DNA of 52,115 nucleotides from an uncultured Pseudomonadota bacterium. Its GTDB lineage: Bacteria; Pseudomonadota; Gammaproteobacteria; Ga0077536. The DNA is taken from positions 1 through 52,115 of the forward strand of contig CAIKBL010000065.1 in assembly GCA_903825645.1 (NCBI GenBank), read 5' to 3'. Below, one piece after another: positions 26,086 to 33,892 of the stretch (position 1 is its first letter; each line of letters opens with the position of its first letter). The notes beneath the pieces are model-generated. The model ran no database searches. It was not told the origin of the DNA and was given only the letters and a program-made list of their open reading frames with translations. Position numbers and translations under genes: made by a program.

Positions 26086-26409
26086 CTAAATCGGCATGTT
26101 CATGATGTCCTGATAGGCGGACACCAGTTTATTCCGTACCTGGGTAATCGCCTGGAAAGAAACATTCGCCTTCTGTGAGGCAATCATGACTTCCGACAAA
26201 TCCACCTTGGGATCATTATGCTCAAACCGCGCACTCAGGCTTGCCGCCTGTTGCTGGGTCTGATTCACGCTGGCCAGTGCTTTGGTCAACATGCCTTGAA
26301 AATCGCTCTGCTTTACGGTCGAATTCCCCGCAATACCTTGCGTGCCTTCTGCGCGGGTCGCCAACGCCCGTAACTGAACCATTAAGCCACTGGGATCGAT
26401 TGTGTTCAT
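26086..26409 (-). CDS. fliE: Flagellar hook-basal body adaptor FliE
   Basis: A 107-residue protein linking the MS ring to the rod. The C-terminal half has the FliE signature VDLSEVMIASQKANVSFQA followed by VRNKLVSAYQDIMNMP. I start at ATG 26409, with AAGGAAG upstream; the longer open frame to 26430 begins before this ribosome site. It follows fleR by 21 bp, and I could not find a convincing sigma-54 site of its own. Confidence 0.93.
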   Translation of the reverse strand: MNTIDPSGLMVQLRALATRAEGTQGIAGNSTVKQSDFQGMLTKALASVNQTQQQAASLSARFEHNDPKVDLSEVMIASQKANVSFQAITQVRNKLVSAYQDIMNMPI

Positions 26410-26430
26410 GTGTCTTCCTTGCGATACCAA

Positions 26431-27798
26431 TTAGAGACTCGGGACCGATAGACCGTGGTCCCGCATCCGCGCCAGTTTGTAGCGCAGCGTGCGTGGGCTG
26501 ATCCCCAACTTCTCGGCCGCAAATTTGCGACTGCCGCGGCCTTCATCGAGCGCGTCGAGGATCAGACGTCGCTCGTGATCACGCAAATCTTCTCCCAACG
26601 AATCTTGGGTCAGATCTTCCGGGTCGGCGGCGGCCACTGGCGGCACGACCGACAGACGCATCGTCGCCCCGGACTCAAATAACAGATCTTCCGCTTCGAT
26701 CGCCGTACCGGTATGGACGATGAGGGCGCGTTGCATCACGTTGTCGAGCTCGCGGATATTGCCCGGCCAGTCATAGGCCAGCAGCGCGTCACGCGCGTGT
26801 GCGCCGATCACCGGAACCGGACAGTCCGCGTGCTGCGCGGCACGACCCAGGAGAAAACGCGCAAGCGGCACAATATCGAGGCGACGTTCCCTAAGTGGGG
26901 GAACATGGAGGGGGAAAACATTCAGGCGGTAGTAAAGATCTTCCCTGAAACGTCCAGCGCGCACCTCGTTCAGCAGATCACGGTTGGACGTGGCAATCAC
27001 CCGCACGTCGAGTTCGATGAGTGTGCTACCACCGACTCGCTCCACCTGTCGTTCCTGCAGCACGCGCAACAGCTTCGCCTGTAGTGGCAGGCTCATCTCA
27101 GAGACTTCGTCCAGCAGAAGCGTGCTGTGTTGCGCTTGTTCGAATTTTCCAGGGCATGATTTGTAGGCACCGGTAAAGGCACCTTTTTCATGACCGAACA
27201 GCACCGCTTCAAGCATATTGTCCGGAATTGCCGCGCAATTGATGGCGAGCGGTTCGTGCTGCGCCCGTCGCGAGCTGCGGTGGACAAGCCGGAAGAAAAC
27301 TTCTTTACCGACGCCCGATTCGCCGGTAATCATGACGGAGGTATCGGTTTTGGCAACCCGTCGCGCGAGATCAGCTACACGGTGAGTGGCTGGATCTTCG
27401 GCAATCATCGCGTGAGAATTATCACGAGTCTTAGGGCTCAGCCATTGGCCAAGGCTGGCGACCAGCACTTCTGCCTCGAAGGGCTTTAACAGGTAATCGG
27501 TTGCCCCTTGCTTCATCGCCTCAATCGCGGTCTGGACCGAGCCGTAGGCCGTCATCATCAGTACCGGAATGTCGCGATTCCGACGTCGGATTTCACGGAG
27601 CAGGTCGAGGCCGTTCATGGGGGCCATCTGGACGTCGCTGATCACCAATTCGATATCGCCGTCACGCATCGCGTCCAAACAACTCGCCCCATCAGTGCAG
27701 GCCCGTACCCGATAGCCGGCTAATTCGGCCGTTTCGCACAGCGCTTCGCGCAGCGCGCTATCGTCTTCGACTATGGCAATCTGGGCGACTGGGTTCAT
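26431..27798 (-). CDS. fleR: Sigma-54-dependent response regulator FleR (FlrC)
   Basis: A 455-residue NtrC-class activator. The receiver domain has phosphoacceptor Asp55 (LVISDVQM). The AAA+ domain has Walker A GESGVGKE, and the sigma-54 contact motif GAFTGA is intact. A C-terminal Fis-type helix-turn-helix follows (RKFAAEKLGISPRTLRYKLARM). It is activated by FleS and turns on the hook/basal-body class of genes. The ATG overlaps the fleS stop by 4 bp. Confidence 0.95.
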   Translation of the reverse strand: MNPVAQIAIVEDDSALREALCETAELAGYRVRACTDGASCLDAMRDGDIELVISDVQMAPMNGLDLLREIRRRNRDIPVLMMTAYGSVQTAIEAMKQGATDYLLKPFEAEVLVASLGQWLSPKTRDNSHAMIAEDPATHRVADLARRVAKTDTSVMITGESGVGKEVFFRLVHRSSRRAQHEPLAINCAAIPDNMLEAVLFGHEKGAFTGAYKSCPGKFEQAQHSTLLLDEVSEMSLPLQAKLLRVLQERQVERVGGSTLIELDVRVIATSNRDLLNEVRAGRFREDLYYRLNVFPLHVPPLRERRLDIVPLARFLLGRAAQHADCPVPVIGAHARDALLAYDWPGNIRELDNVMQRALIVHTGTAIEAEDLLFESGATMRLSVVPPVAAADPEDLTQDSLGEDLRDHERRLILDALDEGRGSRKFAAEKLGISPRTLRYKLARMRDHGLSVPSL

Positions 27799-29018
27799 GA
27801 CAGCGTTTCCTCAGGGATTTCGGGGGTTCGGGCGGAGGACTGGGCCGTCAGCGACGGCAAGGTGAGAACGAAGCTCGCGCCGGTCTCGGCCGTTGGGTCT
27901 AGCGACAAATCGCCGCCGTGCGCCCGTGCCACGGCCCGGGCAGCCGACAGGCCAAGGCCCGTGCCCTGCGTACGAGTGGTGAAAAAGGGCTCAAAAATCT
28001 GGCTTTGCAGCGCTGGCGGGATCCCCGCACCGCGATCGGTCACGCGAATTTCGAGGTGGCCGCCGATTTCCGCCGCGGAAATGAGACATTCGCCGGCACT
28101 TTGCTGGGCTTCGCGAGCGTTGTTGATCAAATTGAGCAGGATACTGACAAGCGCGTTGCGGTTGCCCAGGGTGTGAAGCGCGGCATCGGGCTCCCCAAAC
28201 TTGAGCACAAAGGTTTCTTCGCCTGCGGCAGCGGCATGGGTCCGGCTCACGTCCTGGAGCAGGACCGCAACGCTGAGAGGTTGGGGATCAACGACCGTCC
28301 CGCGGGCGAACGACAGCATGTCATTGACGAGATGTTCAATTTGCCGAATCGAATCCAGCGCCCGGGTTCGCGCGCGCTGCTGCAGCGCCAGATCGATGTT
28401 CGGGCGATTCAGGTTGCCGAGCTGAAGCAATGCGGCCGCCAGGGGAGTTCTTATCTGATGTGCAAGCACCGCCGCGAGCTCGGTTTTCGCCGACAGCCGA
28501 CGGTGATGGTTCAGCTGCTCCTGCAGATGCCGGGTCTCCGTGACATCCTTGATCAACAGGATTTGCCCCGGCTCGTGCGGCAGGGCTGCGGTTGCCACAT
28601 TCACTCGGCGACCATCCTGGACCGAAATGTCATGTCCATCATCCAAGCGGGGCGCAAACGCGCGCGCAACGACATCGATCCAGGGCTCGCCGCAGCGCAT
28701 AGGTCCGAGCAGGTCGCTCGCTGCGGGGTTGAACTCACGCACCTTCCCTTGAGCATCAAGTCCGACCACGCCGCCCGGCAGGGCTTCGAGGAGAACGCTG
28801 AGGCGGGTCGCGAGTCGTTCCTTCTCCGCGAGTTCGGCTTGAAGGGCCTGGTGGGATTGGCCGAGGGCCGCGGTGAGCTCTGCCACTCGTCCCTCTAGGT
28901 TTGCGTAGAAATTCGCCAGATGTTGGGAGGTCTGCTCAAATTCAGCAAAAGCGGCCTGCAACTGCGCCGGTTGCCAGCGTGCCGACGCCATTTGAAGAAC
29001 GCTTTCTTCAGATCCCAT
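27795..29018 (-). CDS. fleS: Flagellar sensor histidine kinase FleS (FlrB)
   Basis: A 407-residue soluble kinase with no membrane segment. An N-terminal coiled coil (about 20-70) leads to a PAS domain (about 72-160, VLLEALPGGVVGLDAQGKV). The H-box LAHQIRTPLAAALL carries His187, followed by an N-box (LLNLINNAREAQQ) and G-boxes (DRGAGIPP, GTGLGLSAAR). It phosphorylates FleR. I start at ATG 29018 (GGAGA 9 nt upstream); a GTG two codons earlier is possible. A sigma-54 promoter lies upstream in a 275-bp gap, consistent with FleQ control. Confidence 0.93.
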   Translation of the reverse strand: MGSEESVLQMASARWQPAQLQAAFAEFEQTSQHLANFYANLEGRVAELTAALGQSHQALQAELAEKERLATRLSVLLEALPGGVVGLDAQGKVREFNPAASDLLGPMRCGEPWIDVVARAFAPRLDDGHDISVQDGRRVNVATAALPHEPGQILLIKDVTETRHLQEQLNHHRRLSAKTELAAVLAHQIRTPLAAALLQLGNLNRPNIDLALQQRARTRALDSIRQIEHLVNDMLSFARGTVVDPQPLSVAVLLQDVSRTHAAAAGEETFVLKFGEPDAALHTLGNRNALVSILLNLINNAREAQQSAGECLISAAEIGGHLEIRVTDRGAGIPPALQSQIFEPFFTTRTQGTGLGLSAARAVARAHGGDLSLDPTAETGASFVLTLPSLTAQSSARTPEIPEETLS

Positions 29019-29072
29019 GGCCACGTTTCTCCGTTCTGTTCAGTGTTCGCACGAGGTGCTTGAACAGGACTG

Positions 29073-29089
29073 AGCAAGGAGCATGCCAT
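29073..29089 (-). promoter_or_regulatory. Sigma-54 promoter of fleSR
   Basis: The minus strand reads ATGGCATGCTCCTTGCT, with -24 TGGCAT, -12 CTTGCT and exactly 10 nt between GG and GC. The start would be near 29062, with a leader of about 44 nt. An AT-rich stretch (29150-29200) lies 60-110 bp further upstream and could be a bend or activator region. Confidence 0.82.
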
Positions 29090-29293
29090 CATCGGTCTGA
29101 GCACGCAGGGCGCTCGAATCGCACGCAGAAAACACCGGCAGAAAGGAAGGGATTATTTTTTTTTATCTTAATTTCAATGTGTTGCGTAATTTTTAAGCGG
29201 CGACACGTTAAAACGCCACTCACGCGCAAAGACACCATAGACGTGATTTAACCGCCGGATTGAGCGCCAGCTTTCCGACGCCCGGGTATAACG

Positions 29294-30739
29294 TCAGAGG
29301 TCCGACGCTTCTTCTTGACGGTTTAGACCCAGTTTTCGCATTTTCTCTACCAGCGTAGTCCGCCCCATTTGCAAACGTTTCGCGGCGTGGGCGACCACCC
29401 AGCTCTCCTCTTCCAGGGCTTGGATAATCAGAGAACTTTCGATTTGTGTCAGGTGCTCCTTAAGATCGAGCCCGCGCCGGGGAAGTTGGGCCACCGGCAA
29501 GCCGCCCGCCGATCCTTCGTCTTGCCTCGCCACGGCCGTGATCGCCGACGGTGGCGTTCCGAACCGAGAAAAATCCGCCTCGCTGTGGTATTTGCCGGGC
29601 AAATCGTGCCCATCGATGACGCCGTTGGGGTACAAGATAGATAACCGTTCGATGAGGTTGGCGAGCTCCCGGACATTGCCTGGCCAGGTGTAACGGGAAA
29701 GGGCCTCGATACAGGCATCCGTCAGCCGGATATTGCCCCGCCCTTCATGGCCCATGCGTTGCACGAGATCGTTCACCAGCAGAGGTAGATCTTCGACTCG
29801 CTCCCGCAACGGCGGTGTTTCGATCGGAAAAACATTCAAGCGATAGAATAAGTCCTCGCGGAATCGCCCCTCTTCGATCGCGCGCTCGAGGTTTACATGG
29901 GTCGCCGCGATGATCCGTACATTCACCGTAATGCTCTTGCTGCTCCCCACCCGCTCGAAGGTCCGCTCCTGCAGTACCCGTAAGAGCTTGACCTGCATCG
30001 GCAAGCTCATGTCACCAATCTCATCGAGAAATAATGTCCCGCCATCGGCGGTCTCGAAACGGCCCTGTCGGCTCGTGATAGCGCCCGTAAAGGCCCCTTT
30101 TTCGTGGCCAAACAATTCACTTTCCAGGAGGTCGGGTGGAATCGCCCCGCAATTGATGGGGACAAACGGCTGACTGCGACGCATCGAGTGATGATGGATG
30201 TGCCGCGCGACCACTTCCTTGCCGGTCCCGGAATCGCCGATGACGAGAACGTTGGCATCGCTCTTGGCCACCATCTCAATCATGTTGCGTACCCGCTGGA
30301 TCCCTTTGCTGCTCCCCACCAGATTCCGGAAAAGCTCCGGATTGCGCGCTTTCCCCTCTAACTGTCTGTTTTCTCTATAGGTTTCTACTTTTTCAAGCAA
30401 CTTTTCGAACTGCCCATGACGAACCGGGACCCGAATTCGACCGAAAACGCCCACTTCGATGTCTTCGCCAAAGGACTTGTCATCGTCCCGATCGACGATC
30501 AATAAGGGGGAATATGGGAAAATATCCCGAAGCTCCTCGAAGGTCGCTCGCCGGCTCTCAGCCTCACCGCAATGACCGAGCAAGATAAAATAGGGCTTGT
30601 GCTGGGCGCCCGGTGGGGCTCGCCACGGGCCTTCGCTTTTAAAAGCAAACGGTTGCAGGTCTAGATAGCCGAGGATTTCGCTGAGGTGACGGGAAATCTC
30701 CCCATCGTCCTCAACCACGAGCACGGGTAGGTCTGCCAT
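29294..30739 (-). CDS. fleQ: Flagellar master regulator FleQ (FlrA), sigma-54 enhancer-binding protein
   Basis: A 481-residue activator with three parts. The N-terminal FleQ receiver-like domain (1-120) lacks a standard phosphoacceptor arrangement. The AAA+ domain has Walker A GDSGTGKE at 168-175 and GAFTGA at 215-220. A C-terminal Fis-type helix-turn-helix follows (VAHAAKRLQMGRTTLVEKM). The LFRN motif (136-139) lies where Pseudomonas FleQ has LFRS, a region involved in c-di-GMP binding, so nucleotide control is plausible but not shown. It should switch on the sigma-54 promoters listed here. Confidence 0.95.
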   Translation of the reverse strand: MADLPVLVVEDDGEISRHLSEILGYLDLQPFAFKSEGPWRAPPGAQHKPYFILLGHCGEAESRRATFEELRDIFPYSPLLIVDRDDDKSFGEDIEVGVFGRIRVPVRHGQFEKLLEKVETYRENRQLEGKARNPELFRNLVGSSKGIQRVRNMIEMVAKSDANVLVIGDSGTGKEVVARHIHHHSMRRSQPFVPINCGAIPPDLLESELFGHEKGAFTGAITSRQGRFETADGGTLFLDEIGDMSLPMQVKLLRVLQERTFERVGSSKSITVNVRIIAATHVNLERAIEEGRFREDLFYRLNVFPIETPPLRERVEDLPLLVNDLVQRMGHEGRGNIRLTDACIEALSRYTWPGNVRELANLIERLSILYPNGVIDGHDLPGKYHSEADFSRFGTPPSAITAVARQDEGSAGGLPVAQLPRRGLDLKEHLTQIESSLIIQALEEESWVVAHAAKRLQMGRTTLVEKMRKLGLNRQEEASDL

Positions 30740-30753
30740 AGGAATGATCCTTG

Positions 30754-30773
30754 AGCGCCAAGAATTTGGCGCT
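30754..30773 (-). promoter_or_regulatory. Perfect 8-bp hairpin in the fleQ leader
   Basis: The arms AGCGCCAA and TTGGCGCT flank a 4-nt loop. It ends 14 nt before the fleQ ATG and lies immediately upstream of the ribosome site AAGGA. As DNA it could be an operator, and as RNA it could stabilise the transcript or affect ribosome access. No further evidence separates these. Confidence 0.5.
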
Positions 30774-30869
30774 TTTCAGGACGCCATTGTCTAGTAGCAA
30801 CACAAGTCTGGACAAGGCTTTTTTAGGGTGTGGTCTCGACAGCCTCGACGTGGGCGGGCAATCCGCGGC

Positions 30870-31241
30870 CTAACGCCCGCCGGCAACCGAAAGGTATTTC
30901 GACGCCGCGCGCGCGCCTTGATCGATGTCTAGAAGCGCCTGATGACTCGCCTGGCGGGCCTGACTGACAGTGCGGGCGATTTCCTGCGTGGCCCGCAAGG
31001 CATCCCGCAGCACGGCACCAACGGCGCTGCGGGACAGCGGCGCCGGCGCATGGGCGAAGGCCTGGATGGGGAGCTCTGCCAACAACCGATGACGCGCCTC
31101 CTCAAGGGTGGCGAGGCCAGACCAATCTGCCATCGCGGCGGCTTCAGACATCTCGCGGGTCAACCGTTCAACCCCGCGTAGTGCGGCCAATGCGGTGGGT
31201 ACCGCAGCATCGGCCGATATCGGCTCAGGCGGACGTTGCAT
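30870..31241 (-). CDS. fliT: FliT-like flagellar chaperone
   Basis: A 123-residue, helix-rich, charged protein directly after fliS and overlapping its end by 17 bp. This is the position and size of FliT, the export chaperone of the FliD cap protein. Helical segments such as AAMADWSGLATLEEARHRLLAELP match the FliT pattern, but the family is poorly conserved, so the call rests partly on context. It is separated here from its presumed client fliD by the accessory plus-strand block. Confidence 0.75.
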   Translation of the reverse strand: MQRPPEPISADAAVPTALAALRGVERLTREMSEAAAMADWSGLATLEEARHRLLAELPIQAFAHAPAPLSRSAVGAVLRDALRATQEIARTVSQARQASHQALLDIDQGARAASKYLSVAGGR

Positions 31242-31647
31242 CGCCGATCACTTTGGGCGCGATGCCGTTCCAGCCGATCAAAATCTCCTTCAGGAGCCGG
31301 ACCACCTCTTCCAGAATCGCCGTATCGTTATAGTAATTCGCGATGATAAGCCGACGTCCCACATAGTCGTACAAGGCGTCGAGATTCGCGGCAATCTGAC
31401 CGCCCGCTTTGAGATTGAGCGCGGATTTCAGACCATTGATAATCGCCAACGCGCGCTCGATATGTTCGCATTTCGGTCCAATCTGACGATTATCCATTAA
31501 TACGCGAGCCACCTGAATCTTGCTGATCGCGCCTTCAAGAAGCAGCTGAATCAATTTATGCGGAGATGCGCCTTTCACGGACGACTCGACGTCGACCAAT
31601 CGATATTGCGCGGCACCGTTTTTGATATTGCGCTGCGTCATACTCAT
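31225..31647 (-). CDS. fliS: Flagellin export chaperone FliS
   Basis: A 140-residue four-helix-bundle chaperone. The signature SSVKGASPHKLIQLLLEGAI lies near the N terminus, with helices containing ALAIINGLKSALNLKAGGQIAANLDALYDYVGRRL. It binds the flagellin C terminus before export. The ATG at 31647 has GGGGA 7 nt upstream. It is first in a minus-strand fliS-fliT-fleQ arrangement and is diverged from its client gene fliC, which lies on the plus strand beyond two unrelated genes. Confidence 0.95.
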   Translation of the reverse strand: MSMTQRNIKNGAAQYRLVDVESSVKGASPHKLIQLLLEGAISKIQVARVLMDNRQIGPKCEHIERALAIINGLKSALNLKAGGQIAANLDALYDYVGRRLIIANYYNDTAILEEVVRLLKEILIGWNGIAPKVIGDATSA

Positions 31648-32048
31648 TCATTTATCCCCTTGCGTATTCCTTGGCGAAGATCGTGTGGCTGCCACCCGGC
31701 AGCCGATCCTGAACACAACCCCGTTAGCGTTAGCTCTCAACATCGATGAAACCAAGCTCGGCGATGGCTCATGACTCAAAAGCACATAGCGGCGCACACA
31801 CATTTCACTTGAACCTATTTTTAGCGGCTCACCCAAGGAGGTCGAGCGCATCCACGAAGCGTACGGGCATCGGCGGCCACGCGCGGGCTCCGAGACGCAG
31901 CACGGGGATTGATACGGCCAGTACCCGAGGTTTTGCCTAGCCGAGTCAGCGCGCGGTGGGACACCACACGCGAGCGCTGCTCCGGCGCGATTGCGTTTCT
32001 TCTAGTCGAGCGTTATTTTCAGTTCACTTTATTTGGCGGCAATTTGTC
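31648..32048. other. 401-bp divergent intergenic region between fliS and the thiolase-like gene
   Basis: No gene is seen. The fliS-proximal side holds the hairpin at 31679-31708 and a short direct repeat, GTTAGC-GTTAGC (31723-31734). The thiolase-proximal side ends in an AT-richer stretch (32000-32035) that could hold a promoter. I found no convincing sigma-54 or sigma-28 site for either gene, so they may use housekeeping promoters. Confidence 0.5.
31679..31708 (-). promoter_or_regulatory. Hairpin in the fliS upstream region
   Basis: An inner stem GGCTGCC/GGCAGCC around ACCC is extended by outer GATCG/CGATC arms with a small bulge. It lies 32-61 bp upstream of the fliS ATG. It could be a leader stem or an operator; no transcription start is evident. 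Confidence 0.4.
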
Positions 32049-33200
32049 ATGCCCTTACATCGTCAAGGCGTCATCAGCGGCATCGGGGAAACCGCCTATT
32101 CCAAACTCTCCCGCAAAAGCGTGCTTGCGCTGCATCTCGAGGCTTCCCTTGCCGCCATTGCGGACGCCGGCCTGCATCCGACGGATATCGACGGGATCCT
32201 GCCCTATGGTGGGGTTGGGGTAGTCGCGGAGGACTTCATTACGAATTTCGGCCTGAGGGATGTCCGCCTCTCGGCGAATACGCCGTTGGGTGGCGCGAGC
32301 CCTGTGGCCGCAGTCCAGACCGCATTGGCCGCCGTCGCCAGCGGCATCTGTCGTCACGTGCTGATTCCCATCGGCCGTAACGGCGCCTCTGGTGGACGGA
32401 TCTCGACGCGGTTGCGCGAAATGCCGCAGTTTCGGGCGCAGGCCGAGTTCGAACTGCCCATGGGCGCCTTTGCGCCGGCACAAATCTATGCGCCGATGGC
32501 GCGTCGCCACATGGAGCTCTACGGCACAACCTCGCGTCATTTTGCGGAAATAGCCGTTTCGACGCGTGATAACGCGCTCTTGAATGGGAACGCGATGATG
32601 ACGACGCCCCTGACCGTCGAGGCGCACCAATCCTCCCGCTTAATTGCCGATCCCTTCCATCTGTACGACTGCAGTCTTGAGAGTGATGGCGGCGCGGCTG
32701 TGATCGTGTCACGTGCGGATTGTGCGCGTGATCTGCGGCAACCGCTGATCGAAATTCTGGGCGTGGCAGAAGGTCATCCGGATTCCCCTAGTTCCATTAC
32801 CCAGCGCCCCGACCTTATCCCAATAGGTCTCGACAAGGCGGCGCCCCGTGCCTTCGCGATGGCGGGCGTAACGCACAAGGATATTGATGTGGCCGAAATC
32901 TACGACTGTTTCACCTATGTCGTATTACGACAATTAGAAGCGCTTGGTTTTTGCGGGCTCGGCGAAGGCGGGCCTTTTGTGGCTTCCGGCGCTATCCGGC
33001 TGAAGGGCGCGCTTCCCATTAACACCCATGGCGGTCTGCTCTCACAGGCCCACCTAGTCGGCATGAATCACATTGTCGAGCTGGTACGGCAACTACGCGG
33101 CACAGCAGGTCGTGCGCAAGTTAAAGAGGCGCGCATTGGTCTCGTCACGGGTTACGGCGACATGGGTGATGGCAGCATTGCGATTCTGGCACGCGCATGA
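32049..33200 (+). CDS. Thiolase-fold protein (SCP2-thiolase/lipid-transfer type) without nucleophilic Cys
   Basis: A 383-residue thiolase-superfamily protein. Family segments in the second half are DVAEIYDCFTYVVLRQLEALG, NTHGGLLSQAHLVGMNH, ELVRQLRGTAGRAQV and GYGDMGDGS. In the first half, where thiolases carry the acyl-accepting cysteine, this protein reads NTPLGGASPVAAV and has none. Ordinary thiolysis or condensation is therefore unlikely. Members paired with a DUF35 protein include aldolase-type enzymes (Ltp2 with ChsH2), so acyl-CoA retro-aldol chemistry is a fair inference. The start is ATG 32049; the frame is open further upstream, but that part does not resemble the family. The stop overlaps the DUF35 gene. 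Confidence 0.85.
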   Translation: MPLHRQGVISGIGETAYSKLSRKSVLALHLEASLAAIADAGLHPTDIDGILPYGGVGVVAEDFITNFGLRDVRLSANTPLGGASPVAAVQTALAAVASGICRHVLIPIGRNGASGGRISTRLREMPQFRAQAEFELPMGAFAPAQIYAPMARRHMELYGTTSRHFAEIAVSTRDNALLNGNAMMTTPLTVEAHQSSRLIADPFHLYDCSLESDGGAAVIVSRADCARDLRQPLIEILGVAEGHPDSPSSITQRPDLIPIGLDKAAPRAFAMAGVTHKDIDVAEIYDCFTYVVLRQLEALGFCGLGEGGPFVASGAIRLKGALPINTHGGLLSQAHLVGMNHIVELVRQLRGTAGRAQVKEARIGLVTGYGDMGDGSIAILARA

Positions 33201-33607
33201 ATACACCACTCCCCCCCCGTCCTTCACCGGAGCCAACCGTCGATTCCCTGCCTTACTGGACCGGCTTGCGGGAACATCGACTTTGTTTACAACAGTGTGC
33301 CGCATGCGGTACGACACGGCATTATCCCCGTCCCCTTTGTGCGACGTGTTTTTCCAGCGCGGTCACCTGGATAAACGCGCAGGGAACTGGCGAAGTACAC
33401 AGCTGGACAGTCGCCCATCACGCGTTCCATCCGGCTTTCAAAAGCGAACTGCCCTACACACTCGTCACGGTTGATCTACCCGAAGGGGTGCGGATCCTGG
33501 CGCCGTTCCGAGGCGACTCGGCAGACTTGCGTCTCGGCTTGCCGGTGCGACTAATCTTTGAAGAAATATTGCCAGAGTTGACACTTCCGGCCTTTATAAG
33601 GGGGTAA
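33197..33607 (+). CDS. DUF35 zinc-ribbon/OB-fold acyl-CoA-associated protein
   Basis: A 136-residue protein with an N-terminal rubredoxin-like zinc ribbon (Cys34-x2-Cys37 and Cys48-x2-Cys51), followed by an OB-fold (GTGEVHSWTVAHHAFHP, VTVDLPEGVRILAPF). DUF35 proteins partner with thiolase-fold enzymes, often helping acyl-CoA binding. The ATG overlaps the thiolase stop by 4 bp, which strongly suggests a complex of the two products. A strong hairpin follows its stop. Presence between fliS and fliC is not typical of flagellar clusters I know. Confidence 0.88.
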   Translation: MNTPLPPRPSPEPTVDSLPYWTGLREHRLCLQQCAACGTTRHYPRPLCATCFSSAVTWINAQGTGEVHSWTVAHHAFHPAFKSELPYTLVTVDLPEGVRILAPFRGDSADLRLGLPVRLIFEEILPELTLPAFIRG

Positions 33608-33613
33608 CGTCTT

Positions 33614-33649
33614 CGCGGGACGAGCCAACCATTCGGCTCAAGTCTCGCG
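33614..33649 (+). terminator. Hairpin after the thiolase/DUF35 operon
   Basis: An 8-bp outer stem (CGCGGGAC with GTCTCGCG, one G-U pair) encloses a 5-bp inner stem GAGCC/GGCTC. It begins 7 nt after the DUF35 stop. There is no T-tract, so termination would need Rho or be incomplete, but it probably insulates this operon from fliC. Confidence 0.5.
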
Positions 33650-33762
33650 CACCGACAGACGCCATTACCTATTCGTGTCTCGGCGCGCCGCGCCGGACGT
33701 TGGCTGGCACGCACGCAAAATGCGCACTCCGTCACAACGTTCAAATCTCCGTGATTTCCCCT

Positions 33763-33789
33763 TAAGAAATTTCCCCGTCGCGCCGATAA
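33763..33789 (+). promoter_or_regulatory. Sigma-28 (FliA) promoter of fliC
   Basis: The -35 element TAAG (33763-33766) and the -10 element GCCGATAA (33782-33789) are separated by exactly 15 nt. The -10 is a perfect match to the sigma-28 consensus and the -35 differs at one base. The start would be near 33796, giving a leader of about 97 nt. Confidence 0.88.
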
Positions 33790-33800
33790 GGTTTTCGGGA

Positions 33801-33832
33801 GGCGGTGAATGTTCATTTCGAACATGTCCGCC
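33801..33832 (+). promoter_or_regulatory. 5'-terminal stem-loop of the fliC mRNA
   Basis: The outer stem GGCGG/CCGCC and inner stem ATGTTC/GAACAT surround a 5-nt loop, with a small asymmetric internal loop. It begins about 5 nt after the predicted start of transcription. A 5' stem-loop in this place is a known way to protect abundant mRNAs from decay. Confidence 0.6.
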
Positions 33833-33892
33833 AAATAAAATCCGGCTCCGGAACGCGCCACCCACGCGAAAGGAGCCACGAGGAGACTTCTC

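Noticed and set aside
26410-26520. Search for a sigma-54 promoter of fliE inside the end of fleR
   Set aside because: The only GG-N10-GC match has poor -24 and -12 halves, so it was not called.
27918-28898. 326-codon open frame antisense to fleS
   Set aside because: It is the shadow of a clear histidine kinase gene, and the translation is low-complexity Arg/Gly/His with no recognisable domain.
29196-29220. Hairpin after fleQ considered as a terminator
   Set aside because: The stem includes a wobble pair, the loop is 11 nt, and an A-rich rather than T-rich stretch follows on the minus strand.
32030-32050. TTTGGCGGCAATTTGTC as a sigma-54 site for the thiolase-like gene
   Set aside because: The -12 half lacks GC, and the element overlaps the ATG, which is not workable.
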